Assembly (NCBI GenBank): GCA_016648135.1
Contig: JADDOH010024973.1
Location: forward strand, 675,127 to 739,126
Direction of reading: 5' to 3'
DNA: 64,000 bases
Source of the DNA: Agrypnia vestita
Taxonomy: Eukaryota > Arthropoda > Insecta > Trichoptera > Phryganeidae
Positions within the stretch are counted from its first letter, which is position 1, and every line of letters starts with the position of its first letter. The translations under genes were made by a program, and so were the position numbers. Shown here piece after piece: positions 47,291-58,882 of the stretch. Under the pieces are notes generated by a model that saw nothing but the letters and a program-made list of their open reading frames with translations, did no database searches and was not told where the DNA came from.

Positions 47291-47928
47291 ATACGTGTAT
47301 ATGCACACACGGACTCAACTAAATAAAAAAGTATTTTTAGGTGTACCTATACCATAAACTTTCACAATCCCAACACTAGTGATGGTATTTTAACAGGTGA
47401 CATATCTACCGTTATTTGAAATTCGTATCTGATGTATCCATGATTGGTAACTCATTTTTCGCGATTCGACGGGCAACCATCGATATCAAACAATTACAAT
47501 TACGTTGATACAATCAATACAAAACTCAAATGACATTACTAACTATAATAACGGTTTGACCACTAACACCACCAATGAAGCCACGTCTCTGTCCAATAAT
47601 TACTTTCATTGCAAATTTTGTAATGGATCAGTTAGCATGAACGAAGGTGTTCAATATAAAATGCATTTTCCCAATTTTATGATCACGATATAAAACAAGA
47701 CCCATAATCTATAATGCCAAAGTAATGGAAATACTATGAGTTATTTAATTGAATTCCTAGTTAGGTACTTATTAATACAGCAGTTACTTTGTGGTACAGG
47801 TTGATCATTTTATTAAATAATTATTTTATTCTATTGATAGAATAGGCGTCAACTTGTAGAGTTTCATCATGATCTTTGTCAAAGATAATTTTTGAAATAT
47901 AAACACTCTTATAACTCTACATGTGTTT
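47291..47928. other. Sequence without recognised genes
   Basis: No coding similarity or repeat recognised. Confidence 0.4.
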
Positions 47929-47993
47929 ACTAACACTACTCGAGTTTCGAGAGAATCAGTAGCTTTCCTCGACAGGTGAATATATAAACTCAA
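47929..47993. mobile_element. Fold-back family B, single arm
   Basis: TTACTAACACTACTCGAGTT, TCGAGAGAATCAGTAGC and CTCGACAGGTGAATATATAA match one arm of family B. The partner arm is absent. Confidence 0.6.
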
Positions 47994-48058
47994 GATTATA
48001 TCTAGCGAAGATATAAAAGTTTTGATGTAATCATAACGAAGTTGACTATTTTAATTTT

Positions 48059-48310
48059 CGTTATTTTGAGTAGTCCCTGTACTATCAGTTGTAATTGACT
48101 GTAACTGTATTAAACTGTAATTAAAAGTAACTGATAAATTTATTTCGTTATTTGGAGCAGTCTCTGTATCATCAGTTATAATTAACTGTAACTGTATTAA
48201 AATGTAATTTAAAGTAACTGATACATTTACTTCGTTATTTTGAGCAGTCTCTGTATTATCAATTGTAATTAACAATAACTGTAATTAAAAGTAACTGATA
48301 AATTTACTAA
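48059..48310. repeat. Minisatellite, 2.9 copies of an 87-bp unit
   Basis: Units start at 48,059, 48,146 and 48,233 with CGTTATTT(T/G)GAG and contain AGTCTCTGTAT, ATCAGTT and AAAGTAACTGATA. Because 87 is a multiple of three, the minus strand keeps a 74-codon frame with a 29-residue repeat. Divergence between units is similar in all codon positions by eye, so I regard it as non-coding. Confidence 0.9.
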
Positions 48311-49435
48311 TAAAATTGTGTGCAGTGGAAGGAAAATTCTCTATTTCATTAATTTTTATATATTAATACATAGATTTTATAATATTCTAAGACCATAAGG
48401 TATACGGACGCTCTTCTAACCATCTATGATGCACAGAACACTGGACAAAATAAAGAGGACACACCGCACCAGAGTAAAAAAGATATCAAAAGTAGCTACC
48501 TATAATAAATGACAAAACTTCGCTTTTCTGAAAATCTCTTTATCTTAGTATTCTCGGCCGGGGTGTAAAAAGTTATGGTCGGCGAATATTCGCGCGTGGC
48601 GCTGGGGGTGGGGCCGTAAAGCCCGCTGCGCGAGCGCCGCTCCCCCAGGACCCAGGACCGACAGGGAGCTGCGCCGACCCGCCGCCCACACACAAACCAA
48701 CCCATCTCAGTTATGGCCGTATGACAATCTCGAATACGGCCTGAAAATCAAACCTACGCCAAATCTTTTGAGAGCGACGTCTCTGCCGTCCGCCGCTGGG
48801 CTCGTTTGTCAAATGTATTCGCTTTGCTATTTTATCTTTCTTCGTACGTTTGTTGAATTTAGCGAGTTGGTGAATATTTATTAATTTATTTATTATCAAC
48901 GGCCAAGTGGGCTTTCATATACACAATACATGTATTTTACATACATCGTGAAAATAAACACGTTTATAAATAAATAAAAAGTTAAAACTTATTAACAGTT
49001 CGTCCTCTCTCGTACGCTGAACCAATATTTACGAACACTGGCAAAAAACCGGCCCCAACCCAAAAAATGCCAAATGGCCTAACACAAGTATAAACACGTA
49101 CCCCGTCGCGCTAGCTCTGGAGCTCAAGAGCGTACCTATGTATGACAAGCCAGCAGAGTTAGGTGATTTTCGAATTTTTGACATGCCGAGCCCAAAAGGT
49201 CCGTCATCACTATTCTAGAATATCAGTGAAATGGAATCTAGAATGTCAGTGAAATGGAAAGCGAAAAAGTTCTTAGTCACAGAGCATAAGAATTAACATA
49301 GATGAACTAAACCCGTTTTTTTGGAAATGGGTTACAGCGAAAGATTGTCCCTTCTCGCGTATATTTAAAACATTTTTAAACTTCAGTTAAAGTAATTATT
49401 CTTGTATGTTTAAATTCCCTAGTAATCCCCCTTTG
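48311..49435. other. Strong GC island, candidate promoter/enhancer
   Basis: 48,550-48,870 is very GC-rich for this window (GCGTGGCGCTGGGGGTGGGG, GCGCGAGCGCCGCTCCCCCA) and single-copy. Frames of 69 and 62 codons on the minus strand are not recognisable. 49,200-49,260 carries a short direct repeat (CTAGAAT(A/G)TCAGTGAAATGGAA). Confidence 0.42.
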
Positions 49436-49605
49436 AGTAGCTCGTTGGTGTAATGGTTATGACTCTCGTCTAGTGATCCAGTTATCAGTGACACCAGCAA
49501 GTTAGTCTTATTTTCATAGGAAAAGCGTTTAGCTTAATTTGAAAATAGTAAGAATATTCATCCGACAGGTATTCCGTATTCACATCTCTATTATAAAAGA
49601 AACTA
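49436..49605 (+). mobile_element. SINE family S1 copy
   Basis: The head GAGTAGCTCGTTGGTGTAAT, GGTTATGACTCTCG has a good A-box region. The B box is deleted (TCAGTGACACCAGC). The body follows: AAGTTAGTCTTATTTTCATA, AAGCGTTTAGCTTAATTTG, AAGAATATTCATCCGACAGG, TATTCCGTATTCACATCTC. Confidence 0.78.
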
Positions 49606-51613
49606 CAAGGGAGGTTGTATTTTTAATTTTGTTCTAAACCGAGTCAAAAATGGCTTTTTATAACAAAGCGCGACTTATTTATTAAGACATAATACAATTT
49701 TAAAAATTTAAAAGTACATATTTAGTTTGACCTTTTCATTATTATTTTAAAATTTACCGTATTGAAACGTGTTGTTGAAACGTACGTCAACGCCAAGTTG
49801 TGTATCATAAAATCTTCTATATTTCATGTCTACATGTTTTGGTGGTGTGCAGCTCTTAGGATAACATTTCACCTGTAGCAACTTTTACGTTGTGTTTGCT
49901 GTGGCATTATCTCAGAACGCTGGCGATGTTTTAAAAACCGGTAACGCAAATGTTCCACGTTTCACGAATATGATCTCCGGCATTTCCAGTGCAGGCGGCG
50001 TTTACCGACATCTTTGATGGCCACGTTACGGGGGGGCGTATCCCCCGGGGGCCCTTCGCGGCCACGCGGGTTATGGTCCTGCGGGCCCCCGTCCTATCTA
50101 CTTGTCATCCTCGTAAAGATATCCTCTCACCCCATATGGGCCAAGTGGATCCCCATCAAACAACGCATTGGGATTCACACAATCCATGGGAAATGTCGTC
50201 AAATATTTTTTAGCATTTTTATGTATAGATGTCTACCTACAAACGCTGTTAAAAATCTCATCAGCTTGAGGATTGATGCCCTAAAGGGACATTTTCGGAT
50301 TATATATTACAACAATCATTTATGTTGTTCAAACATTAATTATTAAAAATGACGAAGAACCTTCAGGTAAAATATATGCAGAGTCCTAGGCAAAATTTAA
50401 GATAACTAAAACATTAATATTTTTAATAAACATAATTTAATAAACATAAACATTAATATTTTTAATAAATTATAAAACACCAGTTTTATATCGTTGCTTA
50501 TATGCCAGTCAATCTGACTAACCATGCAATATTTAAATGATAATAAAAATACTATAGTGTTTATTATAATTAGTTTTCCATTTCGTAATATAAGAAACGA
50601 TAAAGAACCTATATATAATTTTCAATACAAAAATGGAGGTTAAAGAAAATATCATAACTTTAGATTAAAGCACAAAATAAAAAGTAAAATTTATTCATCT
50701 TATAAGTATGTGGGTATATACCAACTAATTATAAAGTGGATAATATTAGAATCCTGTAATAATAAAAATAGTTAACAGAAAAAATAAATAAACAATGTTA
50801 TTCGTAAGATTAAATTGAGAACATAGTAAAATATTACTAATAAATCAAATTTTACATTATGTTTCGAGACACGGATAATCCTTAATCCTCTTAAAAATGG
50901 CGAAGTATTTTCTAAATCTAGGGTTTAAAACATTTATATCCTACATGTACTGTAGTACATAAAAATATAAAACTTTATGTCTATGTGAGCAATGCTATTC
51001 ATTACCCTTATGGAAGCCATAGGTCAACATATATGAATACCGCGATAGTAATTTTAATTAAATTATTATATCATCTAGGGCTTCAAATATTATCAGATTA
51101 CTGGTATTATTATACGATTAAGACCGCTCCTTTGTACTAAGATCTAATGTGCCGCAACAAAGAACGCTCGAATCATATAAATACAGCATACTTGTAACAT
51201 TGTCGGGCTTCCGCATTCCTCCACTTTTCATGTCTTTTTTATAGCGTTGTAAAATTACCACGGTTCGGTGACAACAACTTTTCTTTAAATTGTGAATAAT
51301 GGCTGTCCAGAAATCTCGTTCGCGTCGTGTCAACATAATGTACAGGCGGGGGCCGGCTCGGCCTCCTTTGATATGCTAAAAATATCATTATCCAGAATCT
51401 TCGACTGCATGCTTCGATAGTGTCATAAATGCATGAAAGAGTTATCGCGGCTGACGGGTCTCCGCCATAATGAAAAATAAATGCGGCGCAGGGCTGGCGC
51501 ATGCGCGAGGCGACCACGAGCAACTACAACACGCGGCTGACCAAAGCCACTACAACATATTGAGGCGTGCCAACCAGTAACGTATTGTGGCGAACCGCGA
51601 CTAACTATTAAAA
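49606..51613. other. Sequence without recognised genes, two GC islands
   Basis: 49,980-50,170 has an extreme G/C patch (GGGGGGGCGTATCCCCCGGG, GCCCTTCGCGGCCACGCGGG). 51,280-51,545 is a second island (CAGGCGGGGGCCGGCTCGGC). Between them the sequence is AT-rich. Frames in the islands (74, 110, 94 codons) are not recognisable. Confidence 0.42.
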
Positions 51614-51965
51614 ACAGGGTGCCTCATGCTAGCGGCAAAAACATTACATTACCTTGATAACGAGTTGAAAATGTTCAAGCAACCATGACCTAATATAGTT
51701 GAACTATCATTACAGTAATTTATATCGATTATAAAAAATTCGTTCGCTTTAAAACAAGTAAAATTAAGTGATAAAAACCTTGCAAATATCGAAAATAGAA
51801 CGATAGTTCAACTTTTTGCGAAAAAATAAGTCAGAAATGTTGAAAAAAAAAATGCAAACTTTGATACTGTATTGTATATCCCTAATTATTGATTATCAAG
51901 GCAACTCACTATCATGCCAGAAATCCACAAGTTAAGTTTTTGCTACTAGCTATGAGATACCCTGT
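51614..51965. mobile_element. MITE family E, copy 1
   Basis: Imperfect terminal inverted repeats: left ACAGGGTGCCTCATGCTAGC then GGCAAAAAC; right GTTTTTGCTACTAGCTATGA then GATACCCTGT. An inner palindrome is bounded by GTTGAACTATC and GATAGTTCAAC. GAAAAAAAAAATGCAAACTT near 51,841 recurs in copy 2. No coding capacity. Confidence 0.68.
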
Positions 51966-52989
51966 ACATGGATGGTCAATAGAAAAAACTCATTTTAATA
52001 TTTCTCTTTGCTTCTGAAATATTTACACGAATTTATTTAATCTGAAAAAATACATGGATTGGTGCATATATATTTAAGTACACAAAATATATAAAAATAG
52101 ACTTATATACATTTCATGGATATGCCTTGAATTTTAGAAGACGTTTAATATTAAACAATGAAATTATACGTACAAAAAGTACTAAATTTCATATAAAAGA
52201 ATCTACATTTTCATCTTGTTTTATATAAATTTAATTTAAATATATACATTTCTTGTAAGTTAATATATATCCCGGATATTTTAAGGTAAAATGACACAGA
52301 AAAATGACACATAAAGCAGAATATTATGAATCAGCGCGCAATGCTGCTAAATCAAAACTAGTAAACTTGGGAATGTTTTGAAATTGGCCATCTATTATTT
52401 ATTATTTTTATGCTCGTAGTCATACACAATCGATATTATGGATGTCCACGAGCAAATACATTCAAGCACAACTACGAGCAACTACAACATGTACTAATGT
52501 TTGTGTTATTTAATCAATGTGTAAAATCGACCAAGAGACACAGAATATGACATAAAAGATATATTTATCAGGTGGAGGTGCAACAAGCGATCAAACGTTA
52601 ATATTGCGTCGTAATCTATTAGTAAGTTAGACAAATAACAAACCCATTTTATAAATATAACACACACATCGAATAAATTATCTATCTTAGAAGTCAACCC
52701 ATTGATACAAGTCCAGGGTAATAAGACCTGCATATTTAGTAACATAATCAGGTAAAATTTAAATTTACTAACATATAATTGAGTCGCTCCCTAGCTATGA
52801 TAGGCTGTGAGGAAGGAACGTTATATTTTCTGTCCTGACATCACCCTTCATCTTCATGCTTACATACATATTCATTGTTGCGACTTCTGACAGGGCTATT
52901 CTGGTTTACCAGGAAAATATAAAGATGCGCTAATATATTTAAGTTGTTTGGTACCTATGCATGTTATAGATATTCATATGTAATCTCAA
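51966..52989. other. AT-rich sequence, nothing recognised
   Basis: No gene or repeat recognised. Confidence 0.4.
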
Positions 52990-53135
52990 TGTACTGATCC
53001 AAAGGTCGCGGGTTCGAACCTCACTCCAGACCAGCAAATTTGTCCTATTTTCATCGCACAAGCGTTTAGCTTAGTTTGAAAATAGCAAGAATATCGATGT
53101 GACACGTATTCCATATTCGCATCTCTATTTTAAAA
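52990..53135 (+). mobile_element. SINE family S1 copy (5' truncated)
   Basis: Starts within the tRNA-like head at GGTCGCGGGTTCGAACCTC, a well-preserved B box, and continues through the full body: CCAGCAAATTTGTCCTATTT, TCATCGCACAAGCGTTTAGC, AATAGCAAGAATATCGATG, TATTCCATATTCGCATCTC. Confidence 0.78.
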
Positions 53136-53699
53136 AAATGTATTGTCATCCATATTACGTAAATTTTTTAAGTTTCAGAGCTCTAGCTAGTCGGGAAGTT
53201 GATGAAAAATCAATTTCAAGACTTTACCAAAACAGAGTTAAATAAATCCCCTCTTGAAGAAGTGGTTTGGTTCATATCTGTACAATTTTATACTCTGTTC
53301 TTGATCACGATGTAAAATCCTGATAATGGTGTGATTATTATGAGCTAGTGGTGTGTCACGCGTTAATCTTTAGATAAAATAGCGGCTCGGGTCTGCGCTA
53401 TCCCTAGCCACGTAAAGATTATGAATAATAAAAGTCGAGCGGCATGTTGATCTCTTAGAGTTGAGTTATGATATCTGTATTCAAGTATTGGCTCCCAGCC
53501 AGGAGACAGCTGGTGGCCAGTGGCGGGGCGGCGGGGGGCTTCGGGGACATCGGCGCTAATAGTCCTACAATTATGCCACATGTTTTCTTCTTGAGTTTTG
53601 CCAACCAGACTTTTTTTAAACCAATTTAATAAATTTTTACTCCGCCTTAAACAAACGGCAGCGAAATAATGCCATATTAATAATGTAAAATTCATACAT
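53136..53699. other. Sequence without recognised genes, GC island
   Basis: 53,380-53,600 is GC-richer (GTGGCGGGGCGGCGGGGGGC). The 110-codon minus-strand frame over it is not recognisable. Confidence 0.4.
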
Positions 53700-53775
53700 C
53701 ATTTGATACATACATCATTTCATTATAATTATCGGCTGTTTTATATACTGCTGGATGAAGGCTTCCTTCCTTAAG
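53700..53775 (-). mobile_element. RTE-like LINE 3' remnant
   Basis: TCGGCTGTTTTATATACTGC followed by TGGATGAAGGCTTCCTTCC resembles the reverse-complemented RTE 3' terminus. Compare 16,829-16,900. Very short. Confidence 0.35.
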
Positions 53776-54337
53776 CGTGGTATTTTGAAAAAAAAATCTA
53801 ATAATATAATTTTCTACTTTTTAATCTTAATATCCAGCGTACAAAATCACTTCGATATGAAACTAGCGCCGTCTTTTGGTGAACTCATTTACTAATTTTC
53901 AATATAAAATCTGTATTAATTAATTGTAATTGTGATTATGCAAAATTTTAGCTCGACTGGATAAAAAGAGGGATATTTTATACGAACTATAGAGAAGCAA
54001 ATCTCGACGTTTCGCTGAAGTCTTATTCAGCTTCATCAGGAGGGTGTCCTATCACGACGGAGGTGTAGGCCGAAATGATTATTTCTTCCGAGGTCGTAAA
54101 TTATATGCACTTGGTTGTGGAGCGTTCATCCATTCTACGATACAAGCAAACCTCTATCGTATTATTTTATATTTAACGTGTTTATTGAGTTTTGTACTTT
54201 TTAGGAATCCATAATAAAAGCAAACCTTTTTATTTTATTTTAACTACAATGCAATAATAACAGATTATTTTAAATAGTCTATTTATTTAGGTATATATTA
54301 TTAATATTAGGTATATGGTATGGATATTATTATATAT
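53776..54337. other. Sequence with palindrome-core motif, no gene
   Basis: At 54,005-54,040 TCGACGTTTCGCTGAAG is followed by CAGCTTCATCAGG, the core discussed in the findings. GCTGAAG/CTTCAGC-type complementarity gives a small hairpin. The rest is AT-rich. Confidence 0.45.
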
Positions 54338-54716
54338 GGGTGTCCCATATCTAGTAGCAAAAACTTCGGAAAGTCTTCTTCATGCAACACTTTTACGCTT
54401 TGGGTGAAATGTCGATAGTTATGGAGATAAGCGACATCAAAGTGTGATTGACCTATTTTCAGTCAAACGTTGGAATCAATAACTTACACAGAATATTAAA
54501 AAAATATTTTCTTTGATACAAGTCAAATAAAATTATTGAAACCGCGCAAAAATTTATAAGATAGTCTTTGTAAAGTTTTTGTTATTTTATTTTACTTGTA
54601 TTGAAGCGAATGAATTTTTAATATTTCATATAAGTTACTGTAGTTATATACTCCGACATTTAACAGAAAATAAATAAGAAATATTGAAAAAAATGCAAAC
54701 TTTGATGTAGCTTATC
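54338..54716. mobile_element. MITE family E, copy 2 (right end eroded)
   Basis: The left terminus GGGTGTCCCATATCTAGTAG then CAAAAACTT matches the family E terminal repeat. GAAATATTGAAAAAAATGCA then AACTTTGATG matches the copy-1 interior at 51,835-51,865. The right terminal repeat is not recognisable. Confidence 0.6.
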
Positions 54717-54861
54717 AAAATTTAAAGAATATGTTCTATTCAAAATTATATGAAGAAGTTTATAATATTAATATTTTAAAAATCCTTTGTGCTTCTGAAG
54801 CATAATATGTTGTCCCTACTCTTTTTAATTCTTAAAACATGAACACACTTTTTTTAATTAT

Positions 54862-54953
54862 TACTAATGTCTTTGTTTCAGGTAAGTTTTGCTCATGGAT
54901 GGTTCCTTGCTGTTGACCACAAAATAGTTTTATTATTTATCACCACAGTAAGT
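54862..54953 (+). promoter_or_regulatory. Candidate recursive-splice site with 66-nt RS exon or micro-exon
   Basis: In order on the plus strand: TACTAAT (54,862-54,868), a good branch-point match; a T-rich stretch (GTCTTTGTTTCAG); the juxtaposed 3'/5' splice junction CAG|GTAAGT with the cut after 54,881; then 66 nt and a second donor ACA|GTAAGTAATA with the cut after 54,947. An AG|GTAAGT junction with a nearby upstream branch point is the definition of a ratcheting point in long insect introns; a downstream cryptic donor is the usual RS exon. Read as an exon, one frame is open for all 22 codons (VSFAHGWFLAVD...). I do not recognise the peptide. No transcript evidence is available here. Confidence 0.45.
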
Positions 54954-55951
54954 AATAAATTTATTTTTATTTACAACCTTCATTAAAAGTTCACTTCACA
55001 TTTTGGAAAATTAACAATATAAATCAATTAATTATATATAAATATAATACCAGTGTTTTAAACTATTTATTCACAAGATACAAACAATTTTTTTAACTAA
55101 AACGATTAAATTGATAATTATTTTAAAGGACCAGTAAATAAATATAAAGGAGTTGGGAATATTTCTAAAAACAAATCACATTCAAAAGGACCCCTAAAAA
55201 TCTATTATACGTGGTGCATGACTTACCTGTGTTACTTTTCAAGAGTGAATCATTAAAATAATTGCAAAATCCTTGAGATGGTCGTCTGGCACTGTGTGGC
55301 AAAATTCGTCATTTTTCTCATATTATCTTCTCTTACATTTTGTCACATTTTTGTATAGAATAAATTAAAAGTTATTCATCAAGCTTATGTATTTTAAATA
55401 AGAATTTCTTTCTAAAATGACACAAATTAAATTATTTAATCAATTACTAAATTACCAAACAACCAATACTTTAAAAATTAAGTAAATTGCTCCACTTTGT
55501 GGGCCTTATTCGACTGTACAGACGTTTTTATGCTTTTTTTTAAAAAATACATATTTTACAAATTTTTTAAAATAATTTTATGAGGTAAACGACTTTCTTA
55601 AATTTATTAATATTTTTGCAAAAGCTGTCAGTTAGTTTACTTACAGTTATGTTTAAAAAAAAAACTGTTTTTAAAAAATATATTAATCGTTTTTTTCTAG
55701 CCTTTTTCATATTTGACTACTTTTTTGCTCCAATAAATGAAAAGAGTGGATATTATTATTAAGATAGTATTTTATTTCTTTCATTTATAAGTATTTCTTG
55801 AGTATAGAAACATTAGATATATGGAGTACCGTTTTCTGAAGTACGAAAATACGCTAAAGCAGCATAAATACCGTAAAAGTGCTGGACAGTTTGGCATTTA
55901 TGTAAATTTGTAACAAAGAAAATAAATATATAAAAAAAAAAAACTGTTAAT
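54954..55951. other. AT-rich sequence, nothing recognised
   Basis: Very AT-rich. An ACACAG|GTAAGT donor-like word occurs on the minus strand at about 55,220-55,233, without a pyrimidine tract. No gene seen. Confidence 0.4.
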
Positions 55952-56414
55952 GATGGTCCCTATAACAGATCTTTCTGAGGGTAAATATCTTTGATTTAAT
56001 TGAATGTCTTGATTACAAAATTGAAGAGAATTGACGCTAAAATAAGTATTAAATTAAATATTACACATTAAAGTTTCAAAATTGTACCGTATATTTTGAC
56101 ATTTGATAGGCAATATCAAATGAAAAATGAATACAGACAAGATAACAAGATTCGCTGGACGAGAATTTTATTTATAGACAGTATAAAAATTTATTATTAT
56201 TGTACAATATTTTTTCTTTATGGTTTTGCTTTTTCTATGATCCTTAAAGTGACTGAAATGCAAAGTATACCTATATAGTGCAATTTTCGAAATTTTAAAG
56301 TGAAATATTTTATTTAATACTTATTTGAGCGTCAATTCTCTTCAATTTTGTAATCAAAACATTCAATTAAATCACAAATATTTACCCTCAGAAAGATCTG
56401 TTATAGGGACCATC
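55952..56414. mobile_element. Long inverted-repeat element, ~133-bp arms
   Basis: The left arm 55,952-56,084 begins GATGGTCCCTATAACAGATC; the right arm 56,281-56,414 ends GATCTGTTATAGGGACCATC. The outer 100 bp of the arms match closely (TTTCTGAGGGTAAATAT, GAAGAGAATTGACGCT). The 196-bp loop has a 60-codon frame without recognisable similarity. No target duplication is evident. Confidence 0.82.
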
Positions 56415-57764
56415 GTCTTGGATTATGCCTAATTGCGTAATAAAATAAAATATGTTTACCTCGTCCGCGGGATGCGTACCACCCACCTCCATCACAACAT
56501 CTCGAAGGCGTCCGACAGATTCTTTTTGGAACTTTTATAGAAAGGATCGATTATTCCTGTCTTAACAAACCTACACAAAAGTACTTCGACAACGATGTGA
56601 CGAACCAGCATAATTAACCTCGCGGACGAACACAGTTTCCAGCGACACAAAGGAAAATTGTCACAAATTCGCCGTCGCGGCCGCCCGATATGACAACACA
56701 CGCGCATTCCTCGCATTATAATATTGCAACAATCGATTGTACTCGCGTCCGCGATAGCCGCGGAACATATTTTCGCCGCTGAGAATTCAATAATGGTTTA
56801 TTCATACGAACACAAACGGTAGCGTGTTCGCCGGGCGTTTTTGTTATTTTCCCAACAAAAGTGTTGCGACTGTTTACATCGCTAATGTCACGTGACTGGA
56901 GGCGGGGATGCGGCGCGGGGCGGACGGGGCTCGGTAAGAAAACCATAATGACCCGTTCGCTGGAGCCGAATCGATGTTTCGTTAGAAAATCTGCTCGTGA
57001 CCATTATTACCGAGGAACGCAAAATGTTCCCGTTCCCTGGCTACCGAGCGGATAAACGATTGTTGCTCGAAACATTGTGGCGCTAGTTTGTTTTATTTCA
57101 GATAGAGATGCATTCGCGGAGTACCATTTTTGAAGTAATACTTCTTTAGGCGCGTTTAAATTGACATTTTTGTGTGCAAAGAGTTGCAAATCGCAAATCA
57201 TGCGACGGAAGTTTTTTAGTACAAATCGCGAAATCTACGAAACTCGATAGATGTCACCGCTGCGCCGAATGACGTCCGTCTTTTTGCCAACGTAGAACAG
57301 GGATCCGTAATCTGCGGATATCTCTTTAGTTGTCAGTTCTTGCGGCCGGTTCGTTTCACGCTTTCCCACGTTCAAATAATTCTGCATTGTACTGTGAGAA
57401 GTGATGCGCTGTTTATTTTATGTATGACAAATAAGGGTAACTTCTAACGCGCGTACAAAAATATGCGCATGCAATTTTTTTACTCTAAATCATTTTAGGT
57501 AAATTCTATTGGAATCTACCTGTTGCTGAAGATCTCATGACAAAACTTCGGAAAAAAATTATTCGGGGCTGGGAACGGAATAAACCATTTTTAGTTAATT
57601 CCTGTGGGAAAATTTCGTTTGAATTCATCCTTTTTGTTATTTATCCTTCACACAGGATCAAATAAGTGATGAATATATTCGGTCCACTGTATATACATAC
57701 ATAAAAGTTGTATAATATATGACAATTTTGAATAACCCAATTTTCAAAAAAATTAATAGATTTG
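56415..57764. other. Largest GC/CpG-rich island, candidate promoter or first-exon region
   Basis: 56,460-57,300 is the longest GC-rich stretch. It has CGTCGCGGCCGCCC, a GTCACGTGAC E-box palindrome at about 56,886-56,895, and CGGACGGGGCTCG followed by GTAAGAAAA (about 56,932), which resembles a donor site. Small frames on both strands are not recognisable. A promoter with a non-coding first exon is possible but unproven. Confidence 0.38.
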
Positions 57765-57925
57765 GTAGTCATTCGTGGATGGAATTGATGAACGTTCCAT
57801 TGTAAAGTGATGACTTAAGCCAGCTGTGCGATAGGTCATGTATCCTATAAACACCTAAAATACTTTCATACCTAGGTACTTACCTATATAAATAGTTTCG
57901 TATCTATGAAACATCTTTAATATGT
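57765..57925. mobile_element. MITE family C fragment
   Basis: GTGGATGGAATTGATGAACG, GTGATGACTTAAGCCAGCTG, CTTTCATACCTAGGTACTTA and TTTCGTATCTATGAAACATC follow the family C order (compare 43,511-43,665). Confidence 0.6.
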
Positions 57926-58850
57926 CTTGTTCTATTTTTGTTCAGACGGAACATTTTACAAATATACAAAAATATGTATATGAAGCACCTATCTATTGCC
58001 CACTACTGTCTCAAAGTTGGGCTGTCATGATTTTCTGTATTCGGAATTTTAGTTTTATCATCAAAATACTATTTACCTGGTGTTGGTGTTTTAAGCGAAT
58101 CGCAGCTTATAAACCTAGTCTACATATTTATTTTTGACACAAATTTTGAAGCCATGCCCAGACTGTTTAGACTAGAGCTGTCGAAAAAGAAGTATTCTGA
58201 TTTCGTTTAATTAAAATAGATTTTTTTATAATTCGATGATACGTTAATATTCATCCATAATTGAATAACACGTTTAGTGAGGTTCTAAGATATTCAGTTA
58301 GTGGCCAAGAGGTTGGGAATCAGACGAAATTTTTAAAAATGCAAGAGGATTGATGCGACATACCTACATGTTTTTGGGTAGGTATCCACGTAACACATAC
58401 CTATATTTATTAATCACACTAGGATATAGAATTTAAATATTTACTGAAATGAATCATCTACAACGACAAGTACACTTTTCTGAATTCTTTTTCATACTCG
58501 TAAATATATACCCCGTACTATAATTAGAAAATGTAAAGACTTATTTTCATTTTTCCGATTTCTTGAGTTCCGTTAATACCTACTTATTTCTGTTCTTCCG
58601 AATTAAAATAATATTATAATAAAAAGTTCCTCTTTGATCTCTAGATCAGCTATTTTAACTAAAAAAATCAGTTGGTAAAATATTTATGCTGAAACTAAAC
58701 GTCATTTTGACTTATTTAAATGTTTAGTATTTAATTTTGTAGTATTTTCTATAGGTACGTATGCTCAATAAATTATTGTTTTTAATTAATTATCACACAT
58801 TTTATAATTTATATGTAATTCAATTAATTAAGCTGAATCCTTAAATTTGA
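57926..58850. other. AT-rich sequence, nothing recognised
   Basis: A possible S1 scrap at 58,340-58,380 (GATTGATGCGACATACC) is too short to call. A 71-codon frame at 57,922-58,137 is not recognisable. Confidence 0.4.
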
Positions 58851-58882
58851 ATATATTTATTTATTTATTTGTTTACGCCCAT

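Noticed and set aside
52995..53030. tRNA gene near GGTTCGAACC
   Set aside because: Only the T arm remains and the S1 SINE body follows directly.
55220..55233. Second ratcheting point on the minus strand (ACACAG|GTAAGT)
   Set aside because: No pyrimidine tract and no branch-point match upstream on that strand.
58300..58400. Eighth S1 SINE copy
   Set aside because: Only GATTGATGCGACATACC-type words match; too short to separate from chance.
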